Assembly (NCBI RefSeq): GCF_900314615.1
Contig: NZ_OMWA01000034.1
Location: 1 to 30,358, forward strand
Reading direction: 5' to 3'
DNA from: an uncultured Methanobrevibacter sp.
Lineage (GTDB): Archaea > Methanobacteriota > Methanobacteria > Methanobacteriales > Methanobacteriaceae
Length of the DNA stretch: 30,358 nt
Part shown: positions 6,991 to 15,372 of the stretch, in pieces
How positions within the stretch are numbered: the stretch's first letter is position 1
Layout: the number at the start of each line of letters is the position of its first letter
The notes under the pieces: generated by a model
Databases searched by the model: none
Told to the model about the DNA's origin: nothing
The model's input: only the letters and a program-made list of their open reading frames with translations
Translations under genes and position numbers: made by a program

Positions 6991-7695
6991 ATGAAAGTAC
7001 TGGCTAACTTTGAAGATAATCAGAAAATTCCATCAAATTCTTCACTGGATGCTCTTTTAAAGGGAGGATTTGAAAAGGGAGTTATTACTCAAATATTTGG
7101 GCCTCCAAGCTCCGGTAAAAGTAATATAACACTAACATTAGCTGTTAATGCTGCAAAAACAGACAAGAAAGTGATTTATATTGATACTGAAGGTGGAATT
7201 TCAATTGACAGAATCAAACAGATTTCCGGTCATGATTTTCAAAAAGTAGCTAATAATATAATTGTTTTTGAGCCGACAAATTTTCTCGAGCAGAATGACA
7301 ATCTGAAAGCTATTGAAATATGGCTTAGAAAGAACCATGATGATGTTGACCTGATTGTTCTCGACTCTGCAGTTGCACTTTACCGTGTAGATGACATGAA
7401 ATCATCCAAATTGAATAAGGAATTAGGTAAACAGATGGGAATGCTGTCAAAGATTGCCAGAAAGTTTGATATAGCTGTAGTACTTACAAATCAGATTTAC
7501 AATGCTTTTGATGATGAAGGAAATAATGACATCCGTGCAGTTGGAGGAACTATCCTGCAATACTGGAGTAAGGTAATAATCCAATTGGAACGTGGTGATG
7601 AGGTAAACAAGAGAGTTGCAACTTTGGTTCGTCACAGAAGCATCCCTGAAGGTAATCAGGCTGTTTTTTCAATTACTTCAAGGGGAATTGTTTAA
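6991..7695 (+). CDS. radB: DNA repair and recombination protein RadB
   Basis: A 234-residue RecA/RadA-family ATPase, the archaeal RadA paralogue RadB. It has Walker A GPPSSGKSN (37-45), the RadB variant with N at the end, and Walker B VDLIVLDSAVALYR. It lacks the RadA N-terminal helix-hairpin-helix domain, as expected for RadB. RadB is thought to assist RadA in homologous recombination and binds DNA with weak ATPase activity. The start at 6991 (MKVLANFEDNQKIP) matches the family. An upstream ATG at 6946 would add 15 unrelated residues. A TATA-like TTATATATCATA about 26 bp before 6991 suggests a leaderless transcript. Divergent from the surface-protein gene. Confidence 0.92.
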   Translation: MKVLANFEDNQKIPSNSSLDALLKGGFEKGVITQIFGPPSSGKSNITLTLAVNAAKTDKKVIYIDTEGGISIDRIKQISGHDFQKVANNIIVFEPTNFLEQNDNLKAIEIWLRKNHDDVDLIVLDSAVALYRVDDMKSSKLNKELGKQMGMLSKIARKFDIAVVLTNQIYNAFDDEGNNDIRAVGGTILQYWSKVIIQLERGDEVNKRVATLVRHRSIPEGNQAVFSITSRGIV

Positions 7696-7752
7696 GATAA
7701 TTTTATTAACAATTAAAAATAAATAATTATTTTGGAATTGTTGTGTGATATT

Positions 7753-8928
7753 ATGAGAGAAAAAGATTTTGATATTAAACACCCTAAAAAAAAGTTTCAA
7801 AAAACTGAAAGGGTGCCGCCGGAAGGATATGGAAGTGCAAATGACTTTTTTGAAGACATGTACATGGACCAGGACATGATTTGGATGGGACAGAATACAA
7901 ACCATTTACATGACGATACAATATCTGACGCCATGATTGAGGCGATAAAGGAAAAGACATTCTGTAAATATCCTGCTCCTGAAGGATTCAGCGAACTAAA
8001 ACAGCTGATTCTGGACGATTTAGGTTTCAAAGATTTGGAAGTCTTATTGACCTCCGGTGCAACAGAATCTTTATATCTTGTCATGCAGGCATTGCTGGAA
8101 CCTGAAGACAATGTTATTTTATCCGATCCTGGTTACTTTATCATTGGAGACTTTGCAAACAGATTTGCTAATGAAATAAGATATGTTCCAATTTATTATG
8201 AAGAAAATGACTATAAGCTGACTCCTAATCTGCTTAGAAAAAACATGGATGAAAATACACGTATGGTAATTTTAATCGATCCGTTAAACCCGTTAGGTTC
8301 ATCTTACACTGAAGACGAACTTAAAGAATTTGCAGAAATTGCAAAAGAAAATGATATATACTTATTACATGATGTGACTTACAAGGATTTCGCAAGAGAA
8401 CATTTCCATGCACAGACTTATGCTCCTGAACAAACTTTAACCATTTACAGCTTTTCAAAAATATTCGGAATGGCAGGTTTAAGAATAGGTGGAGTAATTT
8501 CCACAAAACCTATAATTGACGCCATCAAAAACGCTGTTGTAAATGATTTAGGAGTGAATATTATTTCTCAATACGGTGCTATAGCAGGTTTAAAATCAAA
8601 ACCTGAATGGTACGATAATATGCGTGAAATCTGTTTTGAAAACCAGAGGTTAATCAACGAAATGATTGAACCTATTGAAGGAGTTTTCCTGCCGGTTTAT
8701 CCGTCTGATGCAAACATGATGGTAATCGACCTTTCAGGTGCCGGAATCAATCCTAAAGACATGTCAAATTATCTGATTGACAAAAAATTATTCACAAGGG
8801 AAGGAGAATACACTTCTGAAGATTTCGGAGACAAGTATCTACGTATAAGTTTCTCAATTCCAACAGAAGAAATTAAAGTATTCTGCGAAGAATTCCCTAA
8901 AGCCGTCGAGGCTTTAAGAACAAAATAG
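7753..8928 (+). CDS. Class I/II pyridoxal-phosphate aminotransferase
   Basis: A 391-residue fold-type I PLP enzyme. The cofactor lysine is K236 in SFSKIFGMAGLRIG. Other marks are TSGATESLYLVMQALL (cofactor phosphate), the substrate-side DPLNPLGSSY, and the closing KYLRISFSIP arginine. An N-terminal segment of about 50 residues precedes the usual fold. It resembles aspartate- or histidinol-phosphate-type aminotransferases, but the exact substrate cannot be read from sequence. The ATG at 7753 follows GTGAT. It starts a three-gene run with an Fe-S protein (7 bp downstream) and a DGC protein (4-bp overlap). I recall an aspartate-aminotransferase-like gene directly after radB in Methanothermobacter too. 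Confidence 0.82.
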   Translation: MREKDFDIKHPKKKFQKTERVPPEGYGSANDFFEDMYMDQDMIWMGQNTNHLHDDTISDAMIEAIKEKTFCKYPAPEGFSELKQLILDDLGFKDLEVLLTSGATESLYLVMQALLEPEDNVILSDPGYFIIGDFANRFANEIRYVPIYYEENDYKLTPNLLRKNMDENTRMVILIDPLNPLGSSYTEDELKEFAEIAKENDIYLLHDVTYKDFAREHFHAQTYAPEQTLTIYSFSKIFGMAGLRIGGVISTKPIIDAIKNAVVNDLGVNIISQYGAIAGLKSKPEWYDNMREICFENQRLINEMIEPIEGVFLPVYPSDANMMVIDLSGAGINPKDMSNYLIDKKLFTREGEYTSEDFGDKYLRISFSIPTEEIKVFCEEFPKAVEALRTK

Positions 8929-8935
8929 GTTGCCT

Positions 8936-9652
8936 ATGAGATTTAGATATCATCAACTTATTCCTAATTTTTATTTACAAGAAAACCCAAACCATCCCAA
9001 CACAATTATTTCAGATGCTCTTTTAGATGAATTAAACGATTTTATTGCATATTTGGATTTTGCAGGTGTAAGCTATTCCAAATTAAATGATGAATTTAAA
9101 AAAGAATGGGAAATTGACTGGGACAATGTCATCATTTTAAAATATTTCATGTCAGAGGACATCTTAAAGATGGAACCTTCCAGAGAAAAGTGCAAACTTG
9201 AGGATGCTGAATTTCAGGAAGTGGGAAAGAAAACCTTTGAAGTTGCTGATTTTTTAAGAAAGAACGGTTTCAGTGCAGATCTGGTCAATCCATTGGATGA
9301 CAGAATCAGCTTAAGGGCAATTGCGATGCAGTCAAACGATGCGGTAATCACTAGAAACAACATGTGCATGTTTAAGGAGGGGCTGAACTTAGGTTTATTC
9401 ATGATTCACACCTCAATTGAAAATCTTCCTTTCAAACAGGAAAACGACATGCAGTGGGTGAAGGATTACTGCTCAACATGTGGGGTGTGCATTGACAGGT
9501 GTCCTGAAAACGCATTTGATGATGATGAGAAAGTATTGAGAAAAGTCTGCACCGCCCACAGGGAAGGCTGCAGTATATGTATTAATTATTGTCCGTTTTA
9601 CAAACGGGGTTATGATAAAGTTAAAAAAAGATATTTGAGGATGAAAAAATGA
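8936..9652 (+). CDS. 4Fe-4S protein with a QueG-like C-terminal ferredoxin domain
   Basis: A 238-residue cytosolic protein. The last 70 residues carry eight cysteines in two clusters: YCSTCGVCIDRCPENAF (CX2CX2CX3CP), then a later GCSICINYCP group with a preceding C. This predicts two [4Fe-4S] clusters. The region before it (SNDAVITRNNMCMFKEGLNLGLFMIHTSI) and the cluster arrangement resemble the C-terminal part of epoxyqueuosine-reductase-like proteins, but the cobalamin domain is absent. The ATG at 8936 is preferred over a TTG at 8930, which overlaps the AGGT that would serve as ribosome-binding site. Tight linkage with the aminotransferase suggests a shared pathway. The reaction is unknown. 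Confidence 0.75.
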   Translation: MRFRYHQLIPNFYLQENPNHPNTIISDALLDELNDFIAYLDFAGVSYSKLNDEFKKEWEIDWDNVIILKYFMSEDILKMEPSREKCKLEDAEFQEVGKKTFEVADFLRKNGFSADLVNPLDDRISLRAIAMQSNDAVITRNNMCMFKEGLNLGLFMIHTSIENLPFKQENDMQWVKDYCSTCGVCIDRCPENAFDDDEKVLRKVCTAHREGCSICINYCPFYKRGYDKVKKRYLRMKK

Positions 9653-10026
9653 GTGAAAAAATAGCTTTGGTTTCATGCAGTGGATTAAGTCCTCTGGGAC
9701 TTGTAGTAAGGGCTGCCAGTGTGGAGCTGGCATTGGAGAACGAAAATATTGTTGCAGCATGCATAACTGAATATTCAGCACAGCCAAATAACTGCTCACC
9801 AATTTTAGAGGATGCAAAAATCGTAACAATAACAGGATGCAGCGATGACTGCGCATCAGTAATTCTGAATGAGAAGGATGTAAATCCAATTAAAAACATT
9901 GCGGCTGATGCAGTAGTAAAAGCATATGATTTAAATCCTTTGGATGCAGTAAGGCTTGACGAAGACGGCGAAAAGGCTGTAGATATTTTGAAAAAATATA
10001 TTTTAAATGAATTGGAAAATATCTGA
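9649..10026 (+). CDS. DGC-domain putative zinc-binding protein
   Basis: A 125-residue protein beginning MSEKIALVSCSGLSPLGLVVRAASVELA. Its conserved cysteines, in VSCSG, ACITEY, NNCSP and TGCSDDCAS, match the putative zinc-binding DGC family (PF08859), except that the eponymous Asp-Gly-Cys reads GCSDDC here. The function is unknown. The start overlaps the stop of the Fe-S gene by 4 bp (ATGA), giving translational coupling with an upstream electron-transfer protein. Its stop lies only 5 bp from the convergent hcgF stop, with no room for a dedicated terminator. Confidence 0.72.
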   Translation: MSEKIALVSCSGLSPLGLVVRAASVELALENENIVAACITEYSAQPNNCSPILEDAKIVTITGCSDDCASVILNEKDVNPIKNIAADAVVKAYDLNPLDAVRLDEDGEKAVDILKKYILNELENI

Positions 10027-10031
10027 AGAGA

Positions 10032-10592
10032 TTATTTTTCAATAATTTCAATATTTTCCATAGCTTTGATTTTATCAATTCTGCCGTTTAAAAGAAGCAG
10101 AATAATTTCAATAGCCTTATTAATTCCGGATTCTGATCGTTTAAATAATGTTTCACTGTCATTTTCAGATAAATCTGCATAAATGTCAGTAGTAGTTATA
10201 ATTTCATATTCATTAGTGATAATGCATATTCCACCACGACCTATGCCTGCAGTAGTTCCAATGGCCACATCACAATCGCTTAAATTCCTGACTGCCTGTG
10301 CCATGATTTTACTTACTTTTTTATCTCCCTTTTCATCATAGACTTTAATGCCTTTGATTAGCATATCAGGTTCTGGTGGGTTTTTAACATTTAATATTTT
10401 TATAACTGCTTCAATTGTGGGAATAAATAAACTGCAGGTGACGCTAAGTTCATCATAGTCAAAATCACCATATTTTCCGATGTCGTTAATGTATTCACAT
10501 CCAAAATCCCCTTTGTAATTTTGGGCCAGAGCATGCAGTTCTCTTCCAATTTTCCCATGGGTAAAACATTCTGCTGTAGCTATTTTAATCAT
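10032..10592 (-). CDS. hcgF: HcgF, FeGP-cofactor biosynthesis protein (UPF0254)
   Basis: A 186-residue UPF0254-family protein and the last gene of the hcg operon. HcgF acts after HcgE in making the iron-guanylylpyridinol (FeGP) cofactor of [Fe]-hydrogenase. It takes the adenylylated guanylylpyridinol and holds it as a thioester on a cysteine, Cys9 in the characterised protein. Here the N-terminus MIKIATAEC places a cysteine exactly at position 9. The glycine-rich IGTTAGIGRGGICI segment is another family mark. The ATG lies inside the end of hcgE (8-bp overlap), so translation is probably coupled. It ends 5 bp from a convergent gene. Confidence 0.88.
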   Translation of the reverse strand: MIKIATAECFTHGKIGRELHALAQNYKGDFGCEYINDIGKYGDFDYDELSVTCSLFIPTIEAVIKILNVKNPPEPDMLIKGIKVYDEKGDKKVSKIMAQAVRNLSDCDVAIGTTAGIGRGGICIITNEYEIITTTDIYADLSENDSETLFKRSESGINKAIEIILLLLNGRIDKIKAMENIEIIEK

Positions 10593-11238
10593 TTTTATCT
10601 CTCAACAGTTTCAATGCATTCATAGTAATGATTTTTGCAACTTCGTCTAATGTATAAGGAGTTACAGGTTCATTGTCTCTAATCAGTTTGTTTGTTGTTA
10701 AAACCAAATGATTTTCAGTTATTCCCTGAGCTCTCAGCTCTTCAACGGCGGGATTGGTGTCATCATACTCTGAAATGTCTTTAATTTCAATATTTTCATC
10801 GCCAAATCCAAAGATTCCAGCAGTCCCGATTGTCAAAGCTCCCCTTTCATGGGCATGTTTTATTATTTTTGCAGCAGTTGGGATGGTATTTCCTCCAGCT
10901 ATAACGATAATCACGACATCTCCTTCAATTAAATCAAGATTTTCATCATCAATGTATTCCGGATAGCTTATTATGTTTCTGAATTCCTCTTTATGTGTGC
11001 ATAACTGCTTTAAAAAGTCTGGTTTATTTTGGCCGATCTGTGCACCAAGAAGAGTAAAGATAACATCTCCCCCATCTATTTTTTGACCGTCAAAAGCACC
11101 AATTATTTTTGGTCCGCCTCTGTGAACCTGCATCAGGTTTATACCAATTCTTAAACCTAACCTTCCGCATCCGATTAAATCTATTCTTCCTTTCGGGACC
11201 TGTCTGTCTTCCATTTTTTGAATTTCATCTGTTGTCAT
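10585..11238 (-). CDS. hcgE: HcgE, guanylylpyridinol adenylyltransferase (ThiF/E1-like)
   Basis: A 217-residue protein with a ThiF/ubiquitin-E1-like Rossmann domain: IDLIGCGRLGLRIGINL near residue 20, DGDVVIIVIAGGNT-like strands in the middle, and IGTAGIFGFGDE. HcgE uses ATP to adenylylate the carboxyl group of guanylylpyridinol, activating it for transfer to HcgF. Unlike classic E1 enzymes there is no obvious catalytic cysteine loop, as known for HcgE. The ATG at 11238 follows a GTGAT site, 4 bp after the hcgD stop. The gene overlaps hcgF by 8 bp. Confidence 0.88.
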   Translation of the reverse strand: MTTDEIQKMEDRQVPKGRIDLIGCGRLGLRIGINLMQVHRGGPKIIGAFDGQKIDGGDVIFTLLGAQIGQNKPDFLKQLCTHKEEFRNIISYPEYIDDENLDLIEGDVVIIVIAGGNTIPTAAKIIKHAHERGALTIGTAGIFGFGDENIEIKDISEYDDTNPAVEELRAQGITENHLVLTTNKLIRDNEPVTPYTLDEVAKIITMNALKLLRDKND

Positions 11239-11242
11239 TGTA

Positions 11243-11941
11243 TCACATTAATTGTTCTATCGCTTTATTGTCAACAACCTCGATTTCAATGTCAAGTTCT
11301 TTCAATAAATCTGCAAGCGCATATAATCCCGGAACTTCACTTTCATGGTGTTTCACATCAATCAGTGTAATTTTTAAGTTTTTTGCTAATATTGCTGTTT
11401 TTTGGGTTAAATCTCCTGAAATTAAAATATCCAGATTTTTATCTTTAGCTAATTTCACATATTCGGGGTTATTTAGTCCAAAACCAGATATGATGCCTAT
11501 CTTATTGATGAGTTTATTGTCATCTAAGTTGTTTACTATACGCACATCGCTAAAATTATCTAAAATAATGCTCTTTAATTCTAAAAAGGTATAATCTGTT
11601 TTGCATACTCTTCCGATATTTGTTGAACTGTCAAAATAATCAGTCACTTTAATATTTAATGTATCGGCTAATGCGTCATTTGCTCCTCCATAAATAATGT
11701 CCCAGTTTGAATGAATGGTATAAGTAGGTGTTTTCGGGATAAACAATGGAGGATGGTGTGTTATTATTAATGTATTATCATTATTTCTGTCATTTTCCGG
11801 CAGAAAATCCATATAAATTTTAATTGAATTTATATTCTGTTCAATATCATACTCCTTTTTAAATCCCACATCATCAGATTCCAAAGCTAATGATTTAGGT
11901 ATTTTTTTATCTATAAATTCAATTATTTCTTTAAGTTTCAT
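11243..11941 (-). CDS. hcgD: HcgD, Nif3-like iron-binding protein of FeGP biosynthesis
   Basis: A 232-residue Nif3/YbgI-family protein. Metal-ligand motifs are visible in the first half, ITHHPPLF, and the second half, DVKHHESEVPGLYALADLL. This is the usual split arrangement of Nif3 dinuclear metal sites. HcgD from methanogens binds iron and is proposed to supply or handle iron during FeGP-cofactor assembly. The length fits the single Nif3 domain without the inserted PII-like module of bacterial homologues. It starts 1 bp after the hcgC stop and is followed 4 bp later by hcgE, so it lies deep inside one polycistronic message. Confidence 0.88.
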   Translation of the reverse strand: MKLKEIIEFIDKKIPKSLALESDDVGFKKEYDIEQNINSIKIYMDFLPENDRNNDNTLIITHHPPLFIPKTPTYTIHSNWDIIYGGANDALADTLNIKVTDYFDSSTNIGRVCKTDYTFLELKSIILDNFSDVRIVNNLDDNKLINKIGIISGFGLNNPEYVKLAKDKNLDILISGDLTQKTAILAKNLKITLIDVKHHESEVPGLYALADLLKELDIEIEVVDNKAIEQLM

Positions 11942-11942
11942 T

Positions 11943-12728
11943 TTAAATCATTTTTGATGTTATTTTTTCAATTTCCTTTTTAATCATCTCATCCATGTTA
12001 AACGGATTAATTGTTGATATCTTAAATGCATTTGCATTAATCAGTTCCATGAATTTTTCAATATCCTTTTCCTTGAATATTATCTCTTCAAAAAATCTCA
12101 TTTCACATGCACAGTAAAGCACGCCTTCTTTTTTAAGAAAACTGTTCAGTAAATCCGTTAAAATACCAATTGCCAATGTCATTGTTCCTGAAGTTTTTGT
12201 ATCTATTCCTTCTGTCTTTATTATGCTTTTATGTTTTGCTTTAACAACGCTAAGTCTTTTGTAAATGTTGTTTTTTTCTTTAAGAAGTCTGTCATTGTCT
12301 TCAGCAACAGGATCTTCAATTATGAATGCTTCAACGTTAAACTTTGATGACTGTTCAACATTAATTCCTCCAAAACCTGTTGTGTCAATGACAATATCTC
12401 CTGAATAGATTAAATCAAGATCGGATGAAAATTCAACATTGTTTTTTAACTCTCCGCCTAAACTGGTGTAGAGCAGTTCCTCCAGGTGAGGATAAATGTC
12501 AATCAGCAGTATGTTTTCATATTTCTGGCTTAGTTTTTTAACTATTCCAACACCGGTAAAATAAGTTCCGATAACAATTATTCGTGAGTTCTTATCGAGG
12601 TTTAAACTTTCAATATAGTTAAAAACGGCTTCGGATTTTTTTAAAATAATTTCATTAAAAATATCTATAAGTTTTGTTTCGGATTTGATTGTAAGCACTT
12701 CTGAGGTTATGCCAGTTTCAATATTCAT
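11943..12728 (-). CDS. hcgC: HcgC, SAM-dependent pyridinol methyltransferase
   Basis: A 261-residue protein with a Rossmann core (IIVIGTYFTGVGIVKKL, then ENILLIDIYPHLEELL as the acidic end of strand 2) and a helical C-terminus. HcgC transfers a methyl group from S-adenosylmethionine to C3 of the pyridinol ring, a rare C-methylation for this fold. The identification rests on overall sequence resemblance and on its exact place between hcgB and hcgD. Its start overlaps the 3' end of hcgB by 11 bp. Confidence 0.87.
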   Translation of the reverse strand: MNIETGITSEVLTIKSETKLIDIFNEIILKKSEAVFNYIESLNLDKNSRIIVIGTYFTGVGIVKKLSQKYENILLIDIYPHLEELLYTSLGGELKNNVEFSSDLDLIYSGDIVIDTTGFGGINVEQSSKFNVEAFIIEDPVAEDNDRLLKEKNNIYKRLSVVKAKHKSIIKTEGIDTKTSGTMTLAIGILTDLLNSFLKKEGVLYCACEMRFFEEIIFKEKDIEKFMELINANAFKISTINPFNMDEMIKKEIEKITSKMI

Positions 12729-13215
12729 TATCTAACCTTCTATTTTTTTCAAAACCAATTTTTTCAAGAGCTTCACATGCTTCTTCATAAACGGCTTTCT
12801 CAATGGATTTTCCATGAATCAGATGTGAGGGGGATGTTCCCGCAGTAAGTATCCTTCCTTTGTTGTCAATAAAAATAAGCAGTGATCCTGAACCGGGAAT
12901 TCCTAGACGGCCTCTTGCTATTATCAAATCGGCATCGCTCTGGTCAAGTGCCATATATGCTTTTGCAAGAGCGGGGATTCTGCTTGTATCGGCAGTATTT
13001 GTATTGATTTGAAGTATTTCAGCTTCATGAAGACCGTAAGATTTTAAAACTTTATTCAATACTTCAACTTTTATTCCGTTCTTGTTTGGAACACATATTT
13101 TTTGAGCATTTTTTATATATTCTTGAAGTTCTTTAATCTCTTCAAGAGTATCTCCGAATCGGCAGTTGTTTTCAGACTCTTTAAATGCATTTTGTATCAT
13201 TTTTTCAAATGCCAT
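12718..13215 (-). CDS. hcgB: HcgB, pyridinol guanylyltransferase (DUF3236)
   Basis: A 165-residue protein of the DUF3236/HcgB family. HcgB joins the methylated pyridinol to GMP from GTP, forming guanylylpyridinol. Family-typical segments include NNCRFGDTLEE near the N-terminus, IIARGRLGIPGSGSLLIF, and TAGTSPSHLIHG. The ATG at 13215 has only a weak upstream site (TGATACC). The gene follows hcgA by 24 bp and runs into hcgC with an 11-bp overlap. Confidence 0.88.
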   Translation of the reverse strand: MAFEKMIQNAFKESENNCRFGDTLEEIKELQEYIKNAQKICVPNKNGIKVEVLNKVLKSYGLHEAEILQINTNTADTSRIPALAKAYMALDQSDADLIIARGRLGIPGSGSLLIFIDNKGRILTAGTSPSHLIHGKSIEKAVYEEACEALEKIGFEKNRRLDNEY

Positions 13216-13239
13216 GGTATCATATATTGAAAAAAGAGA

Positions 13240-14238
13240 TTAAATAGTTTGAGGTATAAGGCCTAATTTTTCAATAACGCCAACAACTTCATTGTAGTTG
13301 CCGTAATTCGGTGAACCGACCCCTTTTACTTCTAGCGGATAATTGTCAGCTATAACTGTTGCCAGGTTATTAGCACCTGCCTTAAGTGAATATTCCACAT
13401 TTTCAGGACCTACTGTGGGGGTAGGCATTGTTATTGTAATTGCAGGATACATTATGCGTGTAACAGCAACTATTTTCAGCTGTTCTTTCAGCGGAAATGG
13501 TGGATGATTTGCCATTGGTGTATCCGCATATGGGTTAAAACCCATAATTGGAATCTCACTAAGGGTTTTAAACTTACCTAAAAAGCGCAAATGCTTTATT
13601 CTATCTTCTGGACTTTCACCTAAACCTAAAAGTAGACCTGAAGACAGCCCGATTCCAGCATCACATACGAGTCTGCATGTTTCAATTCTCTGTTTTAATG
13701 AATCACCCGGTTTTGCTTCATAGAAAACCTCTTCATTTATGGTTTCCAGATTGCAGCAAATGGTTTCCACTCCAAGGTCTGAAAGTTTTTCAACGGACTC
13801 TGGTGTCAAATCTCCACCTACATTGACGAGTACTTCCAAATCAGTATTTTCCTTCACGATTCTACAGGCATTCACTGCCTGTTTTCCTTTATATCCGTAT
13901 CCTCCGGAGCAGCTTACGCGGGGGATGTGTGCTTCATTTATGGATTGTGCTGCATTTAGTATTTCTTCATCGGATTTGTAGAATGCATTGTAATATCCTT
14001 TTGATGAAGTTTCTTCTGCAAAACCGCAGTATTTGCATCTAGGTTGAATTTGACATTTGTTTGTAATATGGACTGTTGATGTTAATTTTATTGTTTTTGA
14101 TTGATTGTCCCTTATTTCAGCGGCAGTCTTAAATAATTTTTCCAAATTTTCATCATCATCAATAGCTAATAATTCTAAAAATTCCTCATCACTTAATTCT
14201 TGTCCATTTTTTGCTTTATTTAAAATATAATCAATCAA
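13240..14238 (-). CDS. hcgA: HcgA, radical SAM protein of FeGP-cofactor biosynthesis
   Basis: A 332-residue radical-SAM enzyme related to biotin synthase (BioB) and HydE. Its cluster-binding cysteines are C62, C68 and C71, a CX5CX2C motif instead of the usual CX3CX2C. This spacing is the known peculiarity of HcgA. Other marks are VSCSGGYGYKG, ICCNLETINEE, and the barrel end ITITMPTPTVGPEN. HcgA is required to form the pyridinol ring precursor. The start is a TTG at 14238, with GGTG 5 nt upstream and no in-frame ATG nearby. It lies 129 bp after the hmd stop, across two large hairpins. Confidence 0.9.
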   Translation of the reverse strand: MIDYILNKAKNGQELSDEEFLELLAIDDDENLEKLFKTAAEIRDNQSKTIKLTSTVHITNKCQIQPRCKYCGFAEETSSKGYYNAFYKSDEEILNAAQSINEAHIPRVSCSGGYGYKGKQAVNACRIVKENTDLEVLVNVGGDLTPESVEKLSDLGVETICCNLETINEEVFYEAKPGDSLKQRIETCRLVCDAGIGLSSGLLLGLGESPEDRIKHLRFLGKFKTLSEIPIMGFNPYADTPMANHPPFPLKEQLKIVAVTRIMYPAITITMPTPTVGPENVEYSLKAGANNLATVIADNYPLEVKGVGSPNYGNYNEVVGVIEKLGLIPQTI

Positions 14239-14276
14239 TTTAACACCAAACTTTAATTTTTTTTAATAAAAAACAT

Positions 14277-14326
14277 TAACTTATTTGTTAATGGCTATTT
14301 TAGCATAACCATTAAAAAATAAGTTA
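14277..14326 (-). promoter_or_regulatory. Long hairpin between hmd and hcgA
   Basis: The arm 14277-14294 (ending TTGTTAATGG) and the arm 14309-14326 (CCATTAAAAAATAAGTTA) match at 17 of 18 bases. The stem continues inward as GGCTAT/ATAACC with one more mismatch. It would form in the hmd-hcgA transcript between the hmd terminator and the hcgA ribosome-binding site. It may control how much hcgA-F message is made relative to hmd. Confidence 0.5.
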
Positions 14327-14353
14327 AAAAATTGTTGATAGACATCAACAATT
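14316..14353 (-). terminator. Terminator downstream of hmd
   Basis: AATTGTTGAT (14330-14339) and ATCAACAATT (14344-14353) form a perfect 10-bp stem with a 4-nt loop, 15 bp past the hmd stop. On the minus strand the stem runs straight into T-rich DNA. Most transcripts probably end here, and hcgA-F would rely on read-through or its own promoter. Confidence 0.6.
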
Positions 14354-14367
14354 GTAACTTATTGTGT

Positions 14368-15372
14368 TTATTCTTCTTTACCTAAGTAATCGAGTACAGT
14401 AGGTACGATTTCTGCTAATGAACCGAAGTTCATTGAGTCAGCAGTACCTAATAATGCAGCAGGGTTTAAAGCATCGTCCATTTTGTCGATACCTTCATTT
14501 TGCATTAAAGCAGTTACTTGGGTTAAAGCTTCGTTAGCCATCATTTGTGCAAATCCTGCAGGAGCACCTAAAATTTGGGTAACTGTATCTCTGTAAGCTA
14601 AGATACCTGCATAGGTAATAGCAGTTACAGCTGAACACATGTCACATACGGGACCGACCATATTAGCAGGTAAAGTAAATGCGGATCCTCTTGCTTTTTG
14701 ACCTAATTCCATTAAAGTATCGATGGAAGCTTGGTCTGCGTATCCTTCAGCGATGTAAACTTGTCCTTTCATTTCAGGTACTGCACCTGGGTGGTAGGAA
14801 GCTACGTTAACATCAGTTCCTAAATCTTCGAAGATTTTGTTTAATCCGGTAGTAGGAATGGTACATGCATGAGTTACGATTGCGCCAGGTTTAATGGCAT
14901 CAGCGAATTTTTCGATGATAGCAGGCTGCATTCCACCTTCTGGTAACCAGGTCATTACCCAGTCAGCGTCAGCTACAGCTTCACGGTCATCAGTAGTACA
15001 TTTCATACCTAAGTCTTCTGGATGAGTGAAGTGGATTGCACCTTTTTCTGGTTTTGGTACGGTTTCAGCTAATTTTGCAACTTTTTCTCTGATAGCAGGC
15101 ATTACTTCTTCAGGATTTCCTGCTTTGTGAGCTGCAATTACTTCTGCATAGTCGAAGTCATCTACTACAGTGAATTCACCATCAAATACTGGGTCAGATA
15201 CAACTACTTCATCTACACCAGCTAATTCTAATAATTCAGCACCCATTTCGATTGTAGAGTGGGTCATAGAAATGTTTTCTTTTCCGGTTGCTTCTGCAAC
15301 TTCACAAGCTCTTGAGAAGTTGGTAATTCCACTTGCAGCGTGTGTTCTGTAACATCCTGCACCTAAATTCTT
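14368..15372 (-). CDS. hmd: H2-forming methylene-H4MPT dehydrogenase ([Fe]-hydrogenase) with disrupted 5' end
   Basis: Hmd reduces methenyl-H4MPT+ with H2 to methylene-H4MPT in CO2-based methanogenesis, using the nickel-free FeGP cofactor. The catalytic iron-ligand cysteine is in VTHACTIPTT (residue 173 by normal numbering, equivalent to Cys176). The rest of the protein looks intact to its end LDYLGKEE. Coordinates give the maximal open frame: it encodes LGAGCYRTHAASG from 15366, but an in-frame TAA (15373-15375) precedes it and there is no start codon there. The ATG with a good GGAGAG site (15391) is one base out of frame. The first in-frame ATG is at 15267, which would lose the first 38 residues including the nucleotide-binding GAG and His14. 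The gene is therefore inactivated, unusually initiated, or misread here. Confidence 0.85.
   Translation of the reverse strand, partial: KNLGAGCYRTHAASGITNFSRACEVAEATGKENISMTHSTIEMGAELLELAGVDEVVVSDPVFDGEFTVVDDFDYAEVIAAHKAGNPEEVMPAIREKVAKLAETVPKPEKGAIHFTHPEDLGMKCTTDDREAVADADWVMTWLPEGGMQPAIIEKFADAIKPGAIVTHACTIPTTGLNKIFEDLGTDVNVASYHPGAVPEMKGQVYIAEGYADQASIDTLMELGQKARGSAFTLPANMVGPVCDMCSAVTAITYAGILAYRDTVTQILGAPAGFAQMMANEALTQVTALMQNEGIDKMDDALNPAALLGTADSMNFGSLAEIVPTVLDYLGKEE

Noticed and set aside
9473..9889. Long open frame on the minus strand over the Fe-S and DGC genes
   Set aside because: It is the complement of two well-supported genes; its protein has no domain, and no ribosome-binding site precedes it.
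11109..11594. 161-codon plus-strand frame over hcgE and hcgD
   Set aside because: It is antisense to conserved hcg genes with a hydrophobic, low-complexity product typical of shadow frames.
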